Positions 27,258 to 35,558 of a stretch of 64,000 bases of DNA are shown piece after piece. The position numbers and the translations under genes are program-made. Below the pieces are notes generated by a model. The model ran no database searches, was not told where the DNA came from, and worked only from the letters and a program-made list of their open reading frames with translations. The DNA comes from DASSUW01 sp963844205 (lineage in GTDB: Bacteria; Actinomycetota; Thermoleophilia; Solirubrobacterales; Solirubrobacteraceae), in assembly GCA_963844205.1 (NCBI GenBank), contig CAWJNK010000014.1:930001-994000 (forward strand), given 5' to 3'. Every line of letters begins with the position of its first letter. Position 1 is the first letter of the stretch.

Positions 27258-30200
27258 TCAGCGTCGAGCGCGGGCGACGTACTGCGTGCCCGCCTTCACG
27301 ATCACGGTCTTGCGCTTGACCAGGTCACGGACGGCGACCTTGCCACGCGCGACCTTCGTGAGCGTGCTCTTGCACTGGTCCTCGACGAGCCACTTCGTGC
27401 CGCGGACCGTCGCCGAGCTGTACGAGCCCTCGGTCCGGAAGCTGCCGCTTCCGTCGCCCCACAGCCTGCGCTTCTTCTTGCGCCTGGCGGCGACCGACGC
27501 GTTCCCCGCCTTCGGGCAGCTCAGCTTCTCGACCAGCTCCAGCGTCGTGGTCGGCTTCGAGCCCTTCGTCTGGCCGACCTTGAAGATGCCGGCGTAGAAG
27601 TCCGCCGTGGCGGTTCCGCCCGACTTGTCGCTCGCCGCGACGAGTGTCACGCGCCCCTTGGTCGTGTCGAGCACGCTCCCGACCGGGACCTGCTCGCCCT
27701 CCTTGAGCTCGACGAACTTGTTGGTTCCCTTCAGCTTGATCGTCACGGTGCCGCTCGTGGGCTCCGCGTTGACGGTCTTGCCGGCCTCCGGCGGCGGCAG
27801 CTGCTCTTCCTGCGGCTGCTGCGGTTGCTGTTGTGGTTGCTGCTGCTGCTGGTGGACCACCGTCTCCACGTCGTCGTTGACGATCGTCCCCACGCCCTGC
27901 GAGTCCACGATCCGCGCGCCGCTCGGGTTCGAGAGGTTGAGGCGCAAGTGCTCGTCGGCCTCGACGTCGGCATCGCCGTTGACCGTGATCGAGACCGTCT
28001 TTGCAGTCTGGCCCGGCGTGAACTCGAGGTCGCCGGCGGCTGCGACGTAGTCCGAGCCGGCGGTCGCGGTGTCGTCGGCGGTCGCGTAGTGCACGCGGAC
28101 GGGCTCCGTGCTCGGCGCCGGACAGCGAGACAGTGAACGTAAGAGCGTTACCCTCGGCCTGCGTGGCGTCGCCGACGTGCAGCGTGCGCTCCCCCGCCGC
28201 GAAGGCGAACAGGTTCTTGATCAGCGTCGCGTTGTCCGTGGCGCCGCCAGACGTGCTGAACACGTCCACGTCGGCGACGAAGATCGCCGGACCCGAGCCG
28301 AGGCCGAGCGCTCCGGACTCGATCACCGCGATCGACGTCCCCTGCGCGTTGCGCCCGATCTCGTGCGCGTTCGCCGGGAGCGTCGGGTAGTGCCCGGTCG
28401 CGAGGTACTGGTTATAGGCGGTCGCGGTGCCAAACGGCCCCATCGCGATCGGGTGGTCGAGGTCGGTCACGACGTTCGGTGTTGGGCTGCCGATGCCGTC
28501 GCCCTGGGTGAGGCCGAAGCGATCGACCATCGTGTCGCCGGTGTCGTCGGTTGTCGCGATCAGCGTGCCGCCGCCGAGGACGAAGTCGTAGAGCGCGTCC
28601 TTCTCCTCCGCGGAGTACGAGTCCGTGGCCACGTAGCCCGTGAAGAAGATGTCGACGCCGTCGAGTGTCCGCTTGTTGGCAATGCGGATGCCCGGCGCGA
28701 TCTGGAACGGGCTCGGGACCGTTCCACCAGGCCCGAAGTTCGCGGTGTCCTCCAACAAGGAGCGGGTCGGCTCGAGGTACGACTCCGTCATCCCCCAATC
28801 GCCGCCAGTCCGCGACGACTCGTAGCTCTCGATCATCACGCCCGAGCCGAGCGCGACGGACGTCGTGGTGATCGTGCACTCCCTTGTCTCGTCCGGCGCG
28901 AGCGTGACCGTGCCGTTGGCGCAACTCTCGCTGAACGTGGCGGCGTAGCCTCGGGCGGGCGCCGAGATCGTGTACGTCCCGGGCGGGAGGGTGTAGGTGG
29001 CGCCCGTCGCGCTTCCTGGCTGAGGGCTGCCCGGCGGATCGAAACCGTCGCTCTTGACGTGGACGGTGAAGTCCTCGGCGAGCCAGACGCCGCCGCTTAC
29101 CTCCGTGGTCACCTTCAGCGTTGCGGGCGGGATGTCGTCCGCCGTGACCGTGCAGATCTTCTGCTCGCCCTCGGCGGGCGTGACATGACCCTCCGGCGCG
29201 CAGTCGCCGGAGAACGAGACCGCGTAGCCCGAGACGGCATCCGCGGTCACCTTGTGCTCGACATCTCCGGCGAGCGTGTACACCGTGCCGCCTGGCGAGC
29301 CGGGCTGCGGGCTCCCCGCGACGTCGCCGCCCTCGTCGAGGACGTGGACGTTGAAGTCCTCGGGCCGCAGGAAGCCGCCGTCGTCGTTCACCACGTTCGT
29401 GACCACGTTGAGCGTCGCTGCCCTGGCGAAGCCGCTGACCACGATGACCCGGTTCCCGCCGCCGTAGGTCGAGAACAGGAAGTCGCCCGTGACGGGATCG
29501 ACGAACGCGCCCTCGGCGCCGCTGAGCCCGGTCACGAAGTCGCGTCTCGTGTCCACGACGGGATCGCCGTCGGCAGTCACCTCGAACGCGGAGACCCGCC
29601 CCGACGCGTACTCCGAGACGAGCACGCTCGGAGGGCCGAACCCGGGTGATCCGGGATTGACGTACGCGATTCCCTCGGGCCCTGAGAGCACCGCGCCCTC
29701 GATCGGCGTGACGTCGATGAGGTCGTAAGTGCCGCTCCCGTCCTCGAGAACGCCGGCGTCGTACCACTGGCCTCCCACGTAGCTGGCGAGCTTGAGGCTT
29801 CCTGCGCCGGGCAGGCCGGCCGGCACGAACGTGAGCGCGCCGAGGGATCCGGTCACGCCGTGCTCCCTGAGGTCGATGACCTTGTCGGTGGTCTTGCTGT
29901 CCGGCTTCGTCTGCCCAAGTTCGATCAGGGGGTAGCGGGCGAGGAAGAGCACGCCGGCAGGCCCGTACGCCACGCCCCCGTCGTTGTTGTCCGCGTCGGC
30001 GAACTCCGTCGCTTCGCCGTTGAAGCCGGTGATGTGGCCCGCAGAGTCGCGGGTCACGCCGATCTCGTAGAGGTTGCCGCCGGCGGCGTTCGCAAAGCCT
30101 CCGATCAGGAGGCGGTCGGTGGTGCCGGCCTTGAGCGTCAGGCCCCCGAGGTTCGGGGGCACCCCGGGCGGCGGGCCGAGGTCCTTCAGGTCGTACGCCG

Positions 30201-30288
30201 CATCGAAGTCCGGCGCGACCTCCTGGGCATGGGATGCCGGCGCGAACGCGAGCAGAGCCGCGAGAGCCAGGATTCCGGTGACCCGCAC
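27258..30288 (-). CDS. Exported propeller/Calx-beta protein with FecR-like module (member F), one frameshift
   Basis: The largest member, about 1,009 residues when repaired. Signal peptide (GILALAALLAFAPASHAQ), propeller-like domain as in E, two prealbumin-like repeats (DFNVHVLDEGGDVAGSPQPG; DFTVHVKSDGFDPPGSPQPG), a domain with VDIFFTGYVATDSYSAEEKD, a Calx-beta domain (DATQAEGNALTFTVSLSG ... GVGTIVNDD), a Gln/Pro linker, then the shared module ending ATVRGTKWLVEDQC. One extra base near 28113 breaks the Calx-beta domain (SLSGA / TEPVRVHYATADD). The start is the GTG at 30288, 6 bases after a GAGGGT box. The ATG two bases earlier is out of frame. Confidence 0.8.
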
Positions 30289-30294
30289 ATGCCG

Positions 30295-30323
30295 ACCCTC
30301 GCCCTCCCGGGCACGAGAGTCAA
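30295..30323 (-). promoter_or_regulatory. Promoter of member F, array type
   Basis: TTGACT (30323-30318), 17 bases, GAGGGT (30300-30295), then 6 bases to the GTG start at 30288. It begins right after the stop codon of the MBL-fold gene at 30330. Confidence 0.5.
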
Positions 30324-30329
30324 GCCAGT

Positions 30330-30926
30330 TCAGCCAGGAGGCGCGCCCGCGGTCGGCGCTTCGGCGAATGTTCGAAGCGCCGACCGGCCGCCACGGCGAA
30401 TCGGGTCGCCGTGCGCCAGCAGCAGCGCGTCGAACTCGACCTCGTCGGCCAGGCGGCGGAAGCGCTCGCGGAGGCCGGCCTTCACCGCGTCTGGATCGTC
30501 GCCGAGCAGGTGGTCGGGGACGAAGCCGAGCTCGCCGTGCCGGCCTCGCACGACGGCGTCGGCGAACGCGAGCGCTTCCCCGAGCTGCACCGCGGTCTCC
30601 TCCGGGCACAGCACGCCGACCTCGTGCGCGGTCACGCCGGGCGCGAGCTGGTCTCCCCACGAGAAGCCCTCGACGTTGCGGTCCGGGAAGTGGTGGAGCC
30701 CGGCCTCGTGGCAGAGCACGGGGCAGCCGAACGCCTCGCTCTGGCGGTAGTGCAGGCGGTTGGTGAGCACGATCCGCTCCACGCGCGGCAGCGCGTCGAC
30801 GCCCTCGGGCGGGACCATCGGGTCGAGCAGCGTGCCCGATGGCACGTGCAGGTACGAGTGCACGTCCTCGCCGATCGTGTCGCGGTACGCGGTCCAGTGC
30901 AGGACGCCGGGTTGGATCTCTTCCAT
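30330..30926 (-). CDS. MBL-fold hydrolase-like protein without the usual metal motif
   Basis: A 198-residue protein with the layout of the metallo-beta-lactamase fold: VLHWTAYRDTIGEDVHSYLH at the start, LLDPMVPPEGVD, IVLTNRLHYRQSEAFGCPV where HxHxDH should be, and LLLAHGDPIRRGG at the end. The metal motif is replaced by NRLHYRQSE, so normal two-zinc catalysis looks unlikely; the late HGDP is kept. It is divergent from fumarylacetoacetase with 20 bases between starts, so they may share control. Function unknown. Confidence 0.8.
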   Translation of the reverse strand: MEEIQPGVLHWTAYRDTIGEDVHSYLHVPSGTLLDPMVPPEGVDALPRVERIVLTNRLHYRQSEAFGCPVLCHEAGLHHFPDRNVEGFSWGDQLAPGVTAHEVGVLCPEETAVQLGEALAFADAVVRGRHGELGFVPDHLLGDDPDAVKAGLRERFRRLADEVEFDALLLAHGDPIRRGGRSALRTFAEAPTAGAPPG

Positions 30927-30946
30927 CCCCGTAGGATGCCGCCGCG

Positions 30947-32077
30947 ATGGACGGCTTTGGTCTCGACAACCTTCCGTACGGCGCGATCGCCCGCCCAGGC
31001 GGCCCGGTCGAGCTGGCGGTGCGGCTCGGGGACGGGGCGCTGCCGATCGCGCCGTTCGAGCGCGCCGCCGGCCTGCCGGAGGGGACGCTCTCCGGCCCCG
31101 TGCTGAACCCGCTGCTCGCGCTCGGGCCGGACGCGTGGGCGGCGCTCCGCGGGACGCTGCAACAGCGCCTCGCCGACCCGCCGCCGCTCGTCCCGCTCGC
31201 CGAGGTCGAGCCGCGCCTGCCCTTGGCGGTCGGCGACTACGTCGACTTCTACTCGTCGCTCGAGCACGCGAGCAACCTCGGCCGCATGTTCCGCCCGGAC
31301 GCCGAGCCGCTGCTCCCGAACTGGCGCGAGCTGCCGGTCGGCTATCACGGGCGAGCGGGATCGATCGTCGTGTCCGGCACGCCGGTCCACCGCCCGGCCG
31401 GCCAGCTTCCCGCCGACGGGAGGCCGGCCTTCGGCCCCACCCGGCGGCTCGACATCGAGCTCGAGCTGGGATTCGTGACCGGGCCGCGCGGCACGCGCAT
31501 CGCGACGTCGGCCGCCGCCGACCACGTGTTCGGCTTCGTCCTCGTCAACGACTGGAGCGCCCGCGACATCCAGCGCTGGGAGTACGTGCCGCTGGGCCCG
31601 TTCCTCGGCAAGTCGTTCGCGACCTCGATCGCCGCCTGGGTGACGCCGCTGGCCGCTCTCGAGCCGTATCGGGCGCCCGCCCCGCCGCAGGACCCGGAGC
31701 CGCAGGAGTACCTGCGCACCGGCGAGGACTGGGCGCTCGACATCGATCTCGAGGTCGAGCTCAACGGCACGATCGTCTCGCGCACCAACGCGCGCGGGCT
31801 CTACTGGACCGTCCCCCAGCAGCTCGCGCACGCGACCGTCAACGGCGCGCCCGCGCGGCCCGGGGACCTCTTCGCCTCCGGCACGATCTCGGGCCCGGAT
31901 CCGGGCACGATGGGCAGCCTGATCGAGCTCACGTGGAACGGGCGGGACCCGCTGCGACTCGCCGACGGGAGCGAGCGCACGTTCCTCGAGGACGGCGACA
32001 CGGTCGTGCTGCGCGGCTGGTGCGGCGACCGGGCCGTGGCGCTCGGCGAGGTCAGCGGCACGATCCTTCCCGCGTAG
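30947..32077 (+). CDS. fahA: Fumarylacetoacetase
   Basis: A 376-residue fumarylacetoacetase, the last enzyme of tyrosine breakdown (fumarylacetoacetate to fumarate and acetoacetate). Family marks: YVDFYSSLEHASNLGRMF, GYHGRAGSIVVSG, DIELELGFVTG (metal ligands), VNDWSARDIQRWEYVPLGPF and FLGKSFATS. An N-terminal domain of about 75 residues is present as in the full-length enzymes. The ATG at 30947 is 20 bases from the divergent MBL-fold gene. No other tyrosine-pathway gene is in the window. The match to the family is strong, though 376 is a little shorter than the usual 410-430. Confidence 0.9.
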   Translation: MDGFGLDNLPYGAIARPGGPVELAVRLGDGALPIAPFERAAGLPEGTLSGPVLNPLLALGPDAWAALRGTLQQRLADPPPLVPLAEVEPRLPLAVGDYVDFYSSLEHASNLGRMFRPDAEPLLPNWRELPVGYHGRAGSIVVSGTPVHRPAGQLPADGRPAFGPTRRLDIELELGFVTGPRGTRIATSAAADHVFGFVLVNDWSARDIQRWEYVPLGPFLGKSFATSIAAWVTPLAALEPYRAPAPPQDPEPQEYLRTGEDWALDIDLEVELNGTIVSRTNARGLYWTVPQQLAHATVNGAPARPGDLFASGTISGPDPGTMGSLIELTWNGRDPLRLADGSERTFLEDGDTVVLRGWCGDRAVALGEVSGTILPA

Positions 32078-32230
32078 TCCGCGCGGGGAGTGTGACGGCG
32101 GGCACAGCAGCGCAACGTTCTCCCGATCCGGTGTTGGGATAGGAGGCTGCCCTGGCGCATTGCCACTCGCCGCGCCAGGCCGCCGACCGGATGGATTCGT
32201 CCCCAATCGACCCAGACCAGGGAGGTCTGA

Positions 32231-32971
32231 GTGCGTCTCGACATCGTGATGCCAGCGCACAACGAAGAGGACCGGATCGACCGCACGCTGCGTGCGTACC
32301 GTGACGCCTGCCCGCAGGCCGGCGTGCAGTTCCTCGTCGCGCTCGATTCCTGCACCGACCGCACGCCGGAGATCGTCCGCCGCCACGAGCGCGCCGACGG
32401 ACGCGTGCGGTCGTTCGCCTACCCCAAGCTCGGGAAGGGCGGCGTGATCGCGGAGACCTTCTCCCGCTCGGACGCCGACCTCGTCGGGTTCGTCGACGCC
32501 GACGGAGCCACGCCGCCGCGCGAGCTCCTGCGCCTGGCGGACGCCGCCCGCCGGACCGACGGCGCGATCGCCTCCCGCCGGCATCCGGCCTCGATGCTTC
32601 CGGCGCCCCGCCCGCTCTCGCGCGAGATCACCAGCGCCGGGTTCGCCGGCAGCGTGCGCGTGCTGATGGGGCTGCCGTATCGCGACACGCAGTGCGGCGC
32701 CAAGGTCCTGCGCCGTCACGTCGTGCGCGACGTGCTGCCGCGGCTCGGCTCCCGCGACCTGCTCTTCGACGTCGACCTGCTGGCGGCCGCGCGCGACTGC
32801 GGCTGGCGGGTGGTCGAGGTCCCGACCGTGTGGATCGACCAGGAGGGCTCGCGGGTCAGCGCGGTCGCCGACTCGCGGCGCATGGGCGCGTCGCTGCTGC
32901 GGCTGTGGCTGCGGCGGCGCATGCGGCGGGCCGGCCCGCACGGCGGGCGGGTGCGGGGAGTCGGGCGATGA
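32231..32971 (+). CDS. Glycosyltransferase family 2, dolichol-phosphate-mannose-synthase-like
   Basis: A 246-residue GT-A-fold enzyme that would move a sugar from a nucleotide donor, probably to a lipid carrier. RLDIVMPAHNEEDRIDRTL opens the fold, LIALDS-type strand VALDSCTDRT follows, and VGFVDADGATPP carries the DxD metal motif. The end GWRVVEVPTVWIDQEGSRVS matches polyprenyl-phosphate sugar synthases. It starts with GTG at 32231 behind GGGAGGT. First gene of a six-gene operon; its stop overlaps the next start (ATGA). Confidence 0.88.
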   Translation: MRLDIVMPAHNEEDRIDRTLRAYRDACPQAGVQFLVALDSCTDRTPEIVRRHERADGRVRSFAYPKLGKGGVIAETFSRSDADLVGFVDADGATPPRELLRLADAARRTDGAIASRRHPASMLPAPRPLSREITSAGFAGSVRVLMGLPYRDTQCGAKVLRRHVVRDVLPRLGSRDLLFDVDLLAAARDCGWRVVEVPTVWIDQEGSRVSAVADSRRMGASLLRLWLRRRMRRAGPHGGRVRGVGR

Positions 32972-34242
32972 CGGCGCCCGACGTCGCTCTCATCAGCCCG
33001 TTTCCCGCGCTCGGCGAGCGCCACGGAGGCTGGACGGGCGTGGCCTCGTACAGCGCGAACCTGGCCGCCGCGCTCGGTGACGCGGGGGCGCGCGTGACGG
33101 TGCTCGCCTCGGAGGAGCCGGGGCTGCCGACCGTGGCGCGTGACGGCGCCGTGGAGGTGCGGCGGGTCTGGCGCCGCGGCGTCGGCGCGCTCCCGGCCGC
33201 CGCGGCGGCCGCGCGCGCGACCGGCGCCGGCGCGGTGCACCTCCAGCACGAGCTGTTCCTCTACGGCGGGCCCGCGGCCGTGCCGGGCGTGGTTCCGGCG
33301 CTGGCGTCGCTGGCCGGCCGCCGGGCGGTGGTGACGATGCACCACGTCGTCGCTCCGGGCGACGTGGACGCGGGGTTCACGGCCACGCACCACGTGCGCG
33401 CGCCCGCTCCCGTCGCCCGGGCGGGGGTCGCGACGCTCCATCGGACGATCCGCGCCTTCGCCGACGCGGTGGTGGTGCACGAGCCGTCGTTCGCGTCCGT
33501 CGTTCCGGGCGCCGAGGTGGTGCCGCACGGGATCGAGGTGGTCGAGACGGTGGACCGCCGTGCGGCTCGGGATGCGCTTGGCGTGGCGGCCGACCGCCTG
33601 TGCGTGCTGTGCTTCGGCTTTCTCGCGCCGTACAAGGGGCTCGAGGCGGCGCTCGGCGCGGCGCGGCTGGCCGGCGACGCAATCGAGCTCGTTGTGGCGG
33701 GTGGCGAGCATCCGCGGCTCGCGGGCGGCTACGGGTCGCGGCTGCGGGCGACGGCGCCGCCCAACGTGAGGTTCACCGGCTTCGTGCCGGACGGCGAGGT
33801 GGCGCGGTGGTTCGCCGCCACCGACGTGGCGCTGCTCCCCTACCCGCGGCCGTTCGCGTCGAGCGGTCCGCTGGCGCTCGCGCTGGCCCACGGGACGCCG
33901 GTGCTGATGTCGGACGCGCTCGCGCGGACGACGGGGGCGCCCGGCGCGCTCGCGGTGGGGCTCGACCCCGCGCGGATCGCCGTGCGCCTGCGGGAGCTCG
34001 CCGCCTCGCCGGCGCAGCGCGAGCGTCTCCGCGCCGCCGCCGCCCGGCTCGCCGCCGGCCGGACGTGGCCGGAGATCGCCCGCCGGCACCTCGAGCTCTA
34101 CCGGGGTCGCCCTGAGGTCGCCCGCCGGCGCCTCCAACACGGCCGGGGTGGCCCTGAGGTCGCCCGCCGGCGCCTCCAAGACGGCCGGGGTGGCCCTGAG
34201 GTCGCCCGCCGGCACCTCGAGCACCACCGGGGTGGCCGGTGA
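32968..34242 (+). CDS. Glycosyltransferase family 4 with C-terminal 14-residue repeats
   Basis: A 424-residue GT-B enzyme. The start APDVALISPFPALGERHGG and VASYSANLAAALGDAG form the acceptor half; LCVLCFGFLAPYKGLEAALGA and FTGFVPDGEVARWFAATDVALLPY the donor half, with SSGPLALALAHGTPVL in the nucleotide-sugar loop. The normal enzyme would end at about residue 375 with PEIARRHLELYR; here this piece is repeated in frame four times (PEVARRRLQHGRGG and variants) up to the stop. ATG at 32968 and stop at 34242 both overlap neighbours by four bases. Role: adding a sugar during assembly of the polysaccharide unit. Confidence 0.88.
   Translation: MTAPDVALISPFPALGERHGGWTGVASYSANLAAALGDAGARVTVLASEEPGLPTVARDGAVEVRRVWRRGVGALPAAAAAARATGAGAVHLQHELFLYGGPAAVPGVVPALASLAGRRAVVTMHHVVAPGDVDAGFTATHHVRAPAPVARAGVATLHRTIRAFADAVVVHEPSFASVVPGAEVVPHGIEVVETVDRRAARDALGVAADRLCVLCFGFLAPYKGLEAALGAARLAGDAIELVVAGGEHPRLAGGYGSRLRATAPPNVRFTGFVPDGEVARWFAATDVALLPYPRPFASSGPLALALAHGTPVLMSDALARTTGAPGALAVGLDPARIAVRLRELAASPAQRERLRAAAARLAAGRTWPEIARRHLELYRGRPEVARRRLQHGRGGPEVARRRLQDGRGGPEVARRHLEHHRGGR
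34069..34236 (+). repeat. Four 42-bp tandem repeats inside the GT4 gene
   Basis: Units start at 34069, 34111, 34153 and 34195, with an exact period of 42 bases (14 codons). The first is the most diverged and encodes the normal end of the enzyme; the next two differ at very few bases. The frame is kept, so copy number changes only lengthen the basic tail. Confidence 0.85.
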
Positions 34243-35558
34243 CCGTCTTCCTTGCGGGTGCGTTCGGGCAGGGCAATCCGGGTGACGAGGCGCTGCTCAC
34301 CGCGTTCGCCCGCGCGCTGCCGGACCATCGGCCGCTGGCGGCGTCGAGCGACCCGGCCGCGACCGTGGCCGCCCATGGCATCGCGGCCGTCGGCCGGGAC
34401 GACCTCGCGTCCGTGGGGCGGGAGATCGCGCTCGCGGACGCCGTAGTGGTGGCGGGCGGGACGATCTTCAAGACGCTCCATCCGTCGAGCGGGCGCGCGC
34501 CGCTGTCGCTGCTGCGCCGGGCAGCGGCCCTGGCCGCTGCGGCGCGGACGATGCGCAAGCCGCTTGCGCTCGTTGGCGTCGGCGCCGCGCCGCTGCGCGG
34601 CCGCGGCGCCCGGGCGCTCGCACGCTCGATCGTGCGAGCGGCAGACCTGCTGATCCTGCGCGACGAGGAGTCGGCCGGCCACCTCGCCGCGGTCGGCGCT
34701 CCGACGCCCGTCCGCGTCGGCGCCGACCCCGCCTGGACGGTGCTCCCAAACCCTCAAGGGGGTCAGACCCCCATGAGGGTTGAGGCTGAACGGGGTCAGA
34801 CCCCCATGAGGGTTGAGGCCGAACGGGGTCAGACCCCCATGAGGGTTGAGGCTGAACGGGGTCAGACCCCCATGAGGGTTGAAGCTGAGCGGGGTCAGAC
34901 CCCCTTGAGGGTTGGTGGGCCCGCCGTGGTTATGCGGTCTGCCGCCGGTGGGCATGCGCCGGTGCCGCTCGAGGCGGGTCGCGACGACGACCGCCCGGTG
35001 GTCGTGGCGCTGAGCCACCTGGCGGGCGGGACGGATCTCGCCGACCGGCTCGCCGCCGGGCTCGCGCCGGTACTGGACGCCGGCGCGACCGTGCGGCTCG
35101 ACCCGTGGCAGCCGGACGGCGACGCCGACCTGGCCGCGGCGGTCGCCGGCAGGCTCGACGGGCGCGTCGACGTCGCGCCGCCGCCGGGCGACCTGCTCGC
35201 CGCGCGCGAAGGGATGTCCGGCGCGCGGCTCGTGCTCGCCCAGCGCTTCCACGCGATCGTCGCGGCCGCGACGGCCGGCGTGCCGGTTCTCGCCGTCGCG
35301 CACGAGCCGAAGCTGGCCGGCCTGGCGCGGCGCCTCGAGCAGCCTGTGTTGGCCGCCGACGCGCCTCCCGGCGAGCTGGCGTCCGCCGTGCTCGACGCGC
35401 TCGACGGGCCGCCCGCTCCGGCCGACGCCGTCCGCCGCGAGCGAATGCACGCCGAGGAGGGATTCCGCCTGCTGCGCGTCCTGCTCGCGCGCGGGCGCTC
35501 TGACGAAGCCGTCGACGTCGACGGCCTGCCCCTGCGACCGGAGGAGTGGCTTGGATGA
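34239..35558 (+). CDS. Polysaccharide pyruvyl transferase family protein with repeat insertion
   Basis: A 439-residue member of the pyruvyl transferase family (CsaB/WcaK type), which puts ketal pyruvate on sugars of surface polymers. AGAFGQGNPGDEALLTAF is the family opening, ADAVVVAGGTIFKTLHP and KPLALVGVGAAPLRGRGAR follow, DLLILRDEESAGHL and VRVGADPAWTVLPNP end the first half, and LVLAQRFHAIVAAATAGVPV marks the second. Between the halves lies an insertion of about 55 residues made of five GQTPMRVEAER units, probably a surface loop. GTG start at 34239 (GTGA overlap with GT4). Negative charge from pyruvate would affect gel properties of the polymer. Confidence 0.88.
   Translation: MTVFLAGAFGQGNPGDEALLTAFARALPDHRPLAASSDPAATVAAHGIAAVGRDDLASVGREIALADAVVVAGGTIFKTLHPSSGRAPLSLLRRAAALAAAARTMRKPLALVGVGAAPLRGRGARALARSIVRAADLLILRDEESAGHLAAVGAPTPVRVGADPAWTVLPNPQGGQTPMRVEAERGQTPMRVEAERGQTPMRVEAERGQTPMRVEAERGQTPLRVGGPAVVMRSAAGGHAPVPLEAGRDDDRPVVVALSHLAGGTDLADRLAAGLAPVLDAGATVRLDPWQPDGDADLAAAVAGRLDGRVDVAPPPGDLLAAREGMSGARLVLAQRFHAIVAAATAGVPVLAVAHEPKLAGLARRLEQPVLAADAPPGELASAVLDALDGPPAPADAVRRERMHAEEGFRLLRVLLARGRSDEAVDVDGLPLRPEEWLG
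34749..34917 (+). repeat. Five 33-bp palindromic tandem repeats inside the pyruvyl transferase gene
   Basis: Five units with an exact 33-base period (the T of GGTCAG at 34763, 34796, 34829, 34862 and 34895). Each holds the palindrome GGGGTCAGACCCC; the first and last are flanked by AACCCTCA and TGAGGGTT, so unit one folds as a 33-base hairpin with one mismatch. In frame each unit encodes GQTPMRVEAER. No CRISPR: there are no spacers and the unit is coding. Confidence 0.9.

Noticed and set aside
27780..27860. CAG-type (Gln) repeat as a possible phase-variation tract
   Set aside because: The codons alternate and are mixed with Pro; it is a linker, and the frameshift of the gene is elsewhere (near 28113).
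30632..32941. Open frame of 769 codons on the minus strand
   Set aside because: Antisense to fumarylacetoacetase and GT2; no domain, charged low-complexity sequence.
34749..34917. Possible CRISPR array
   Set aside because: Repeats are directly tandem with no unique spacers, are in frame in a gene, and no cas gene is near.
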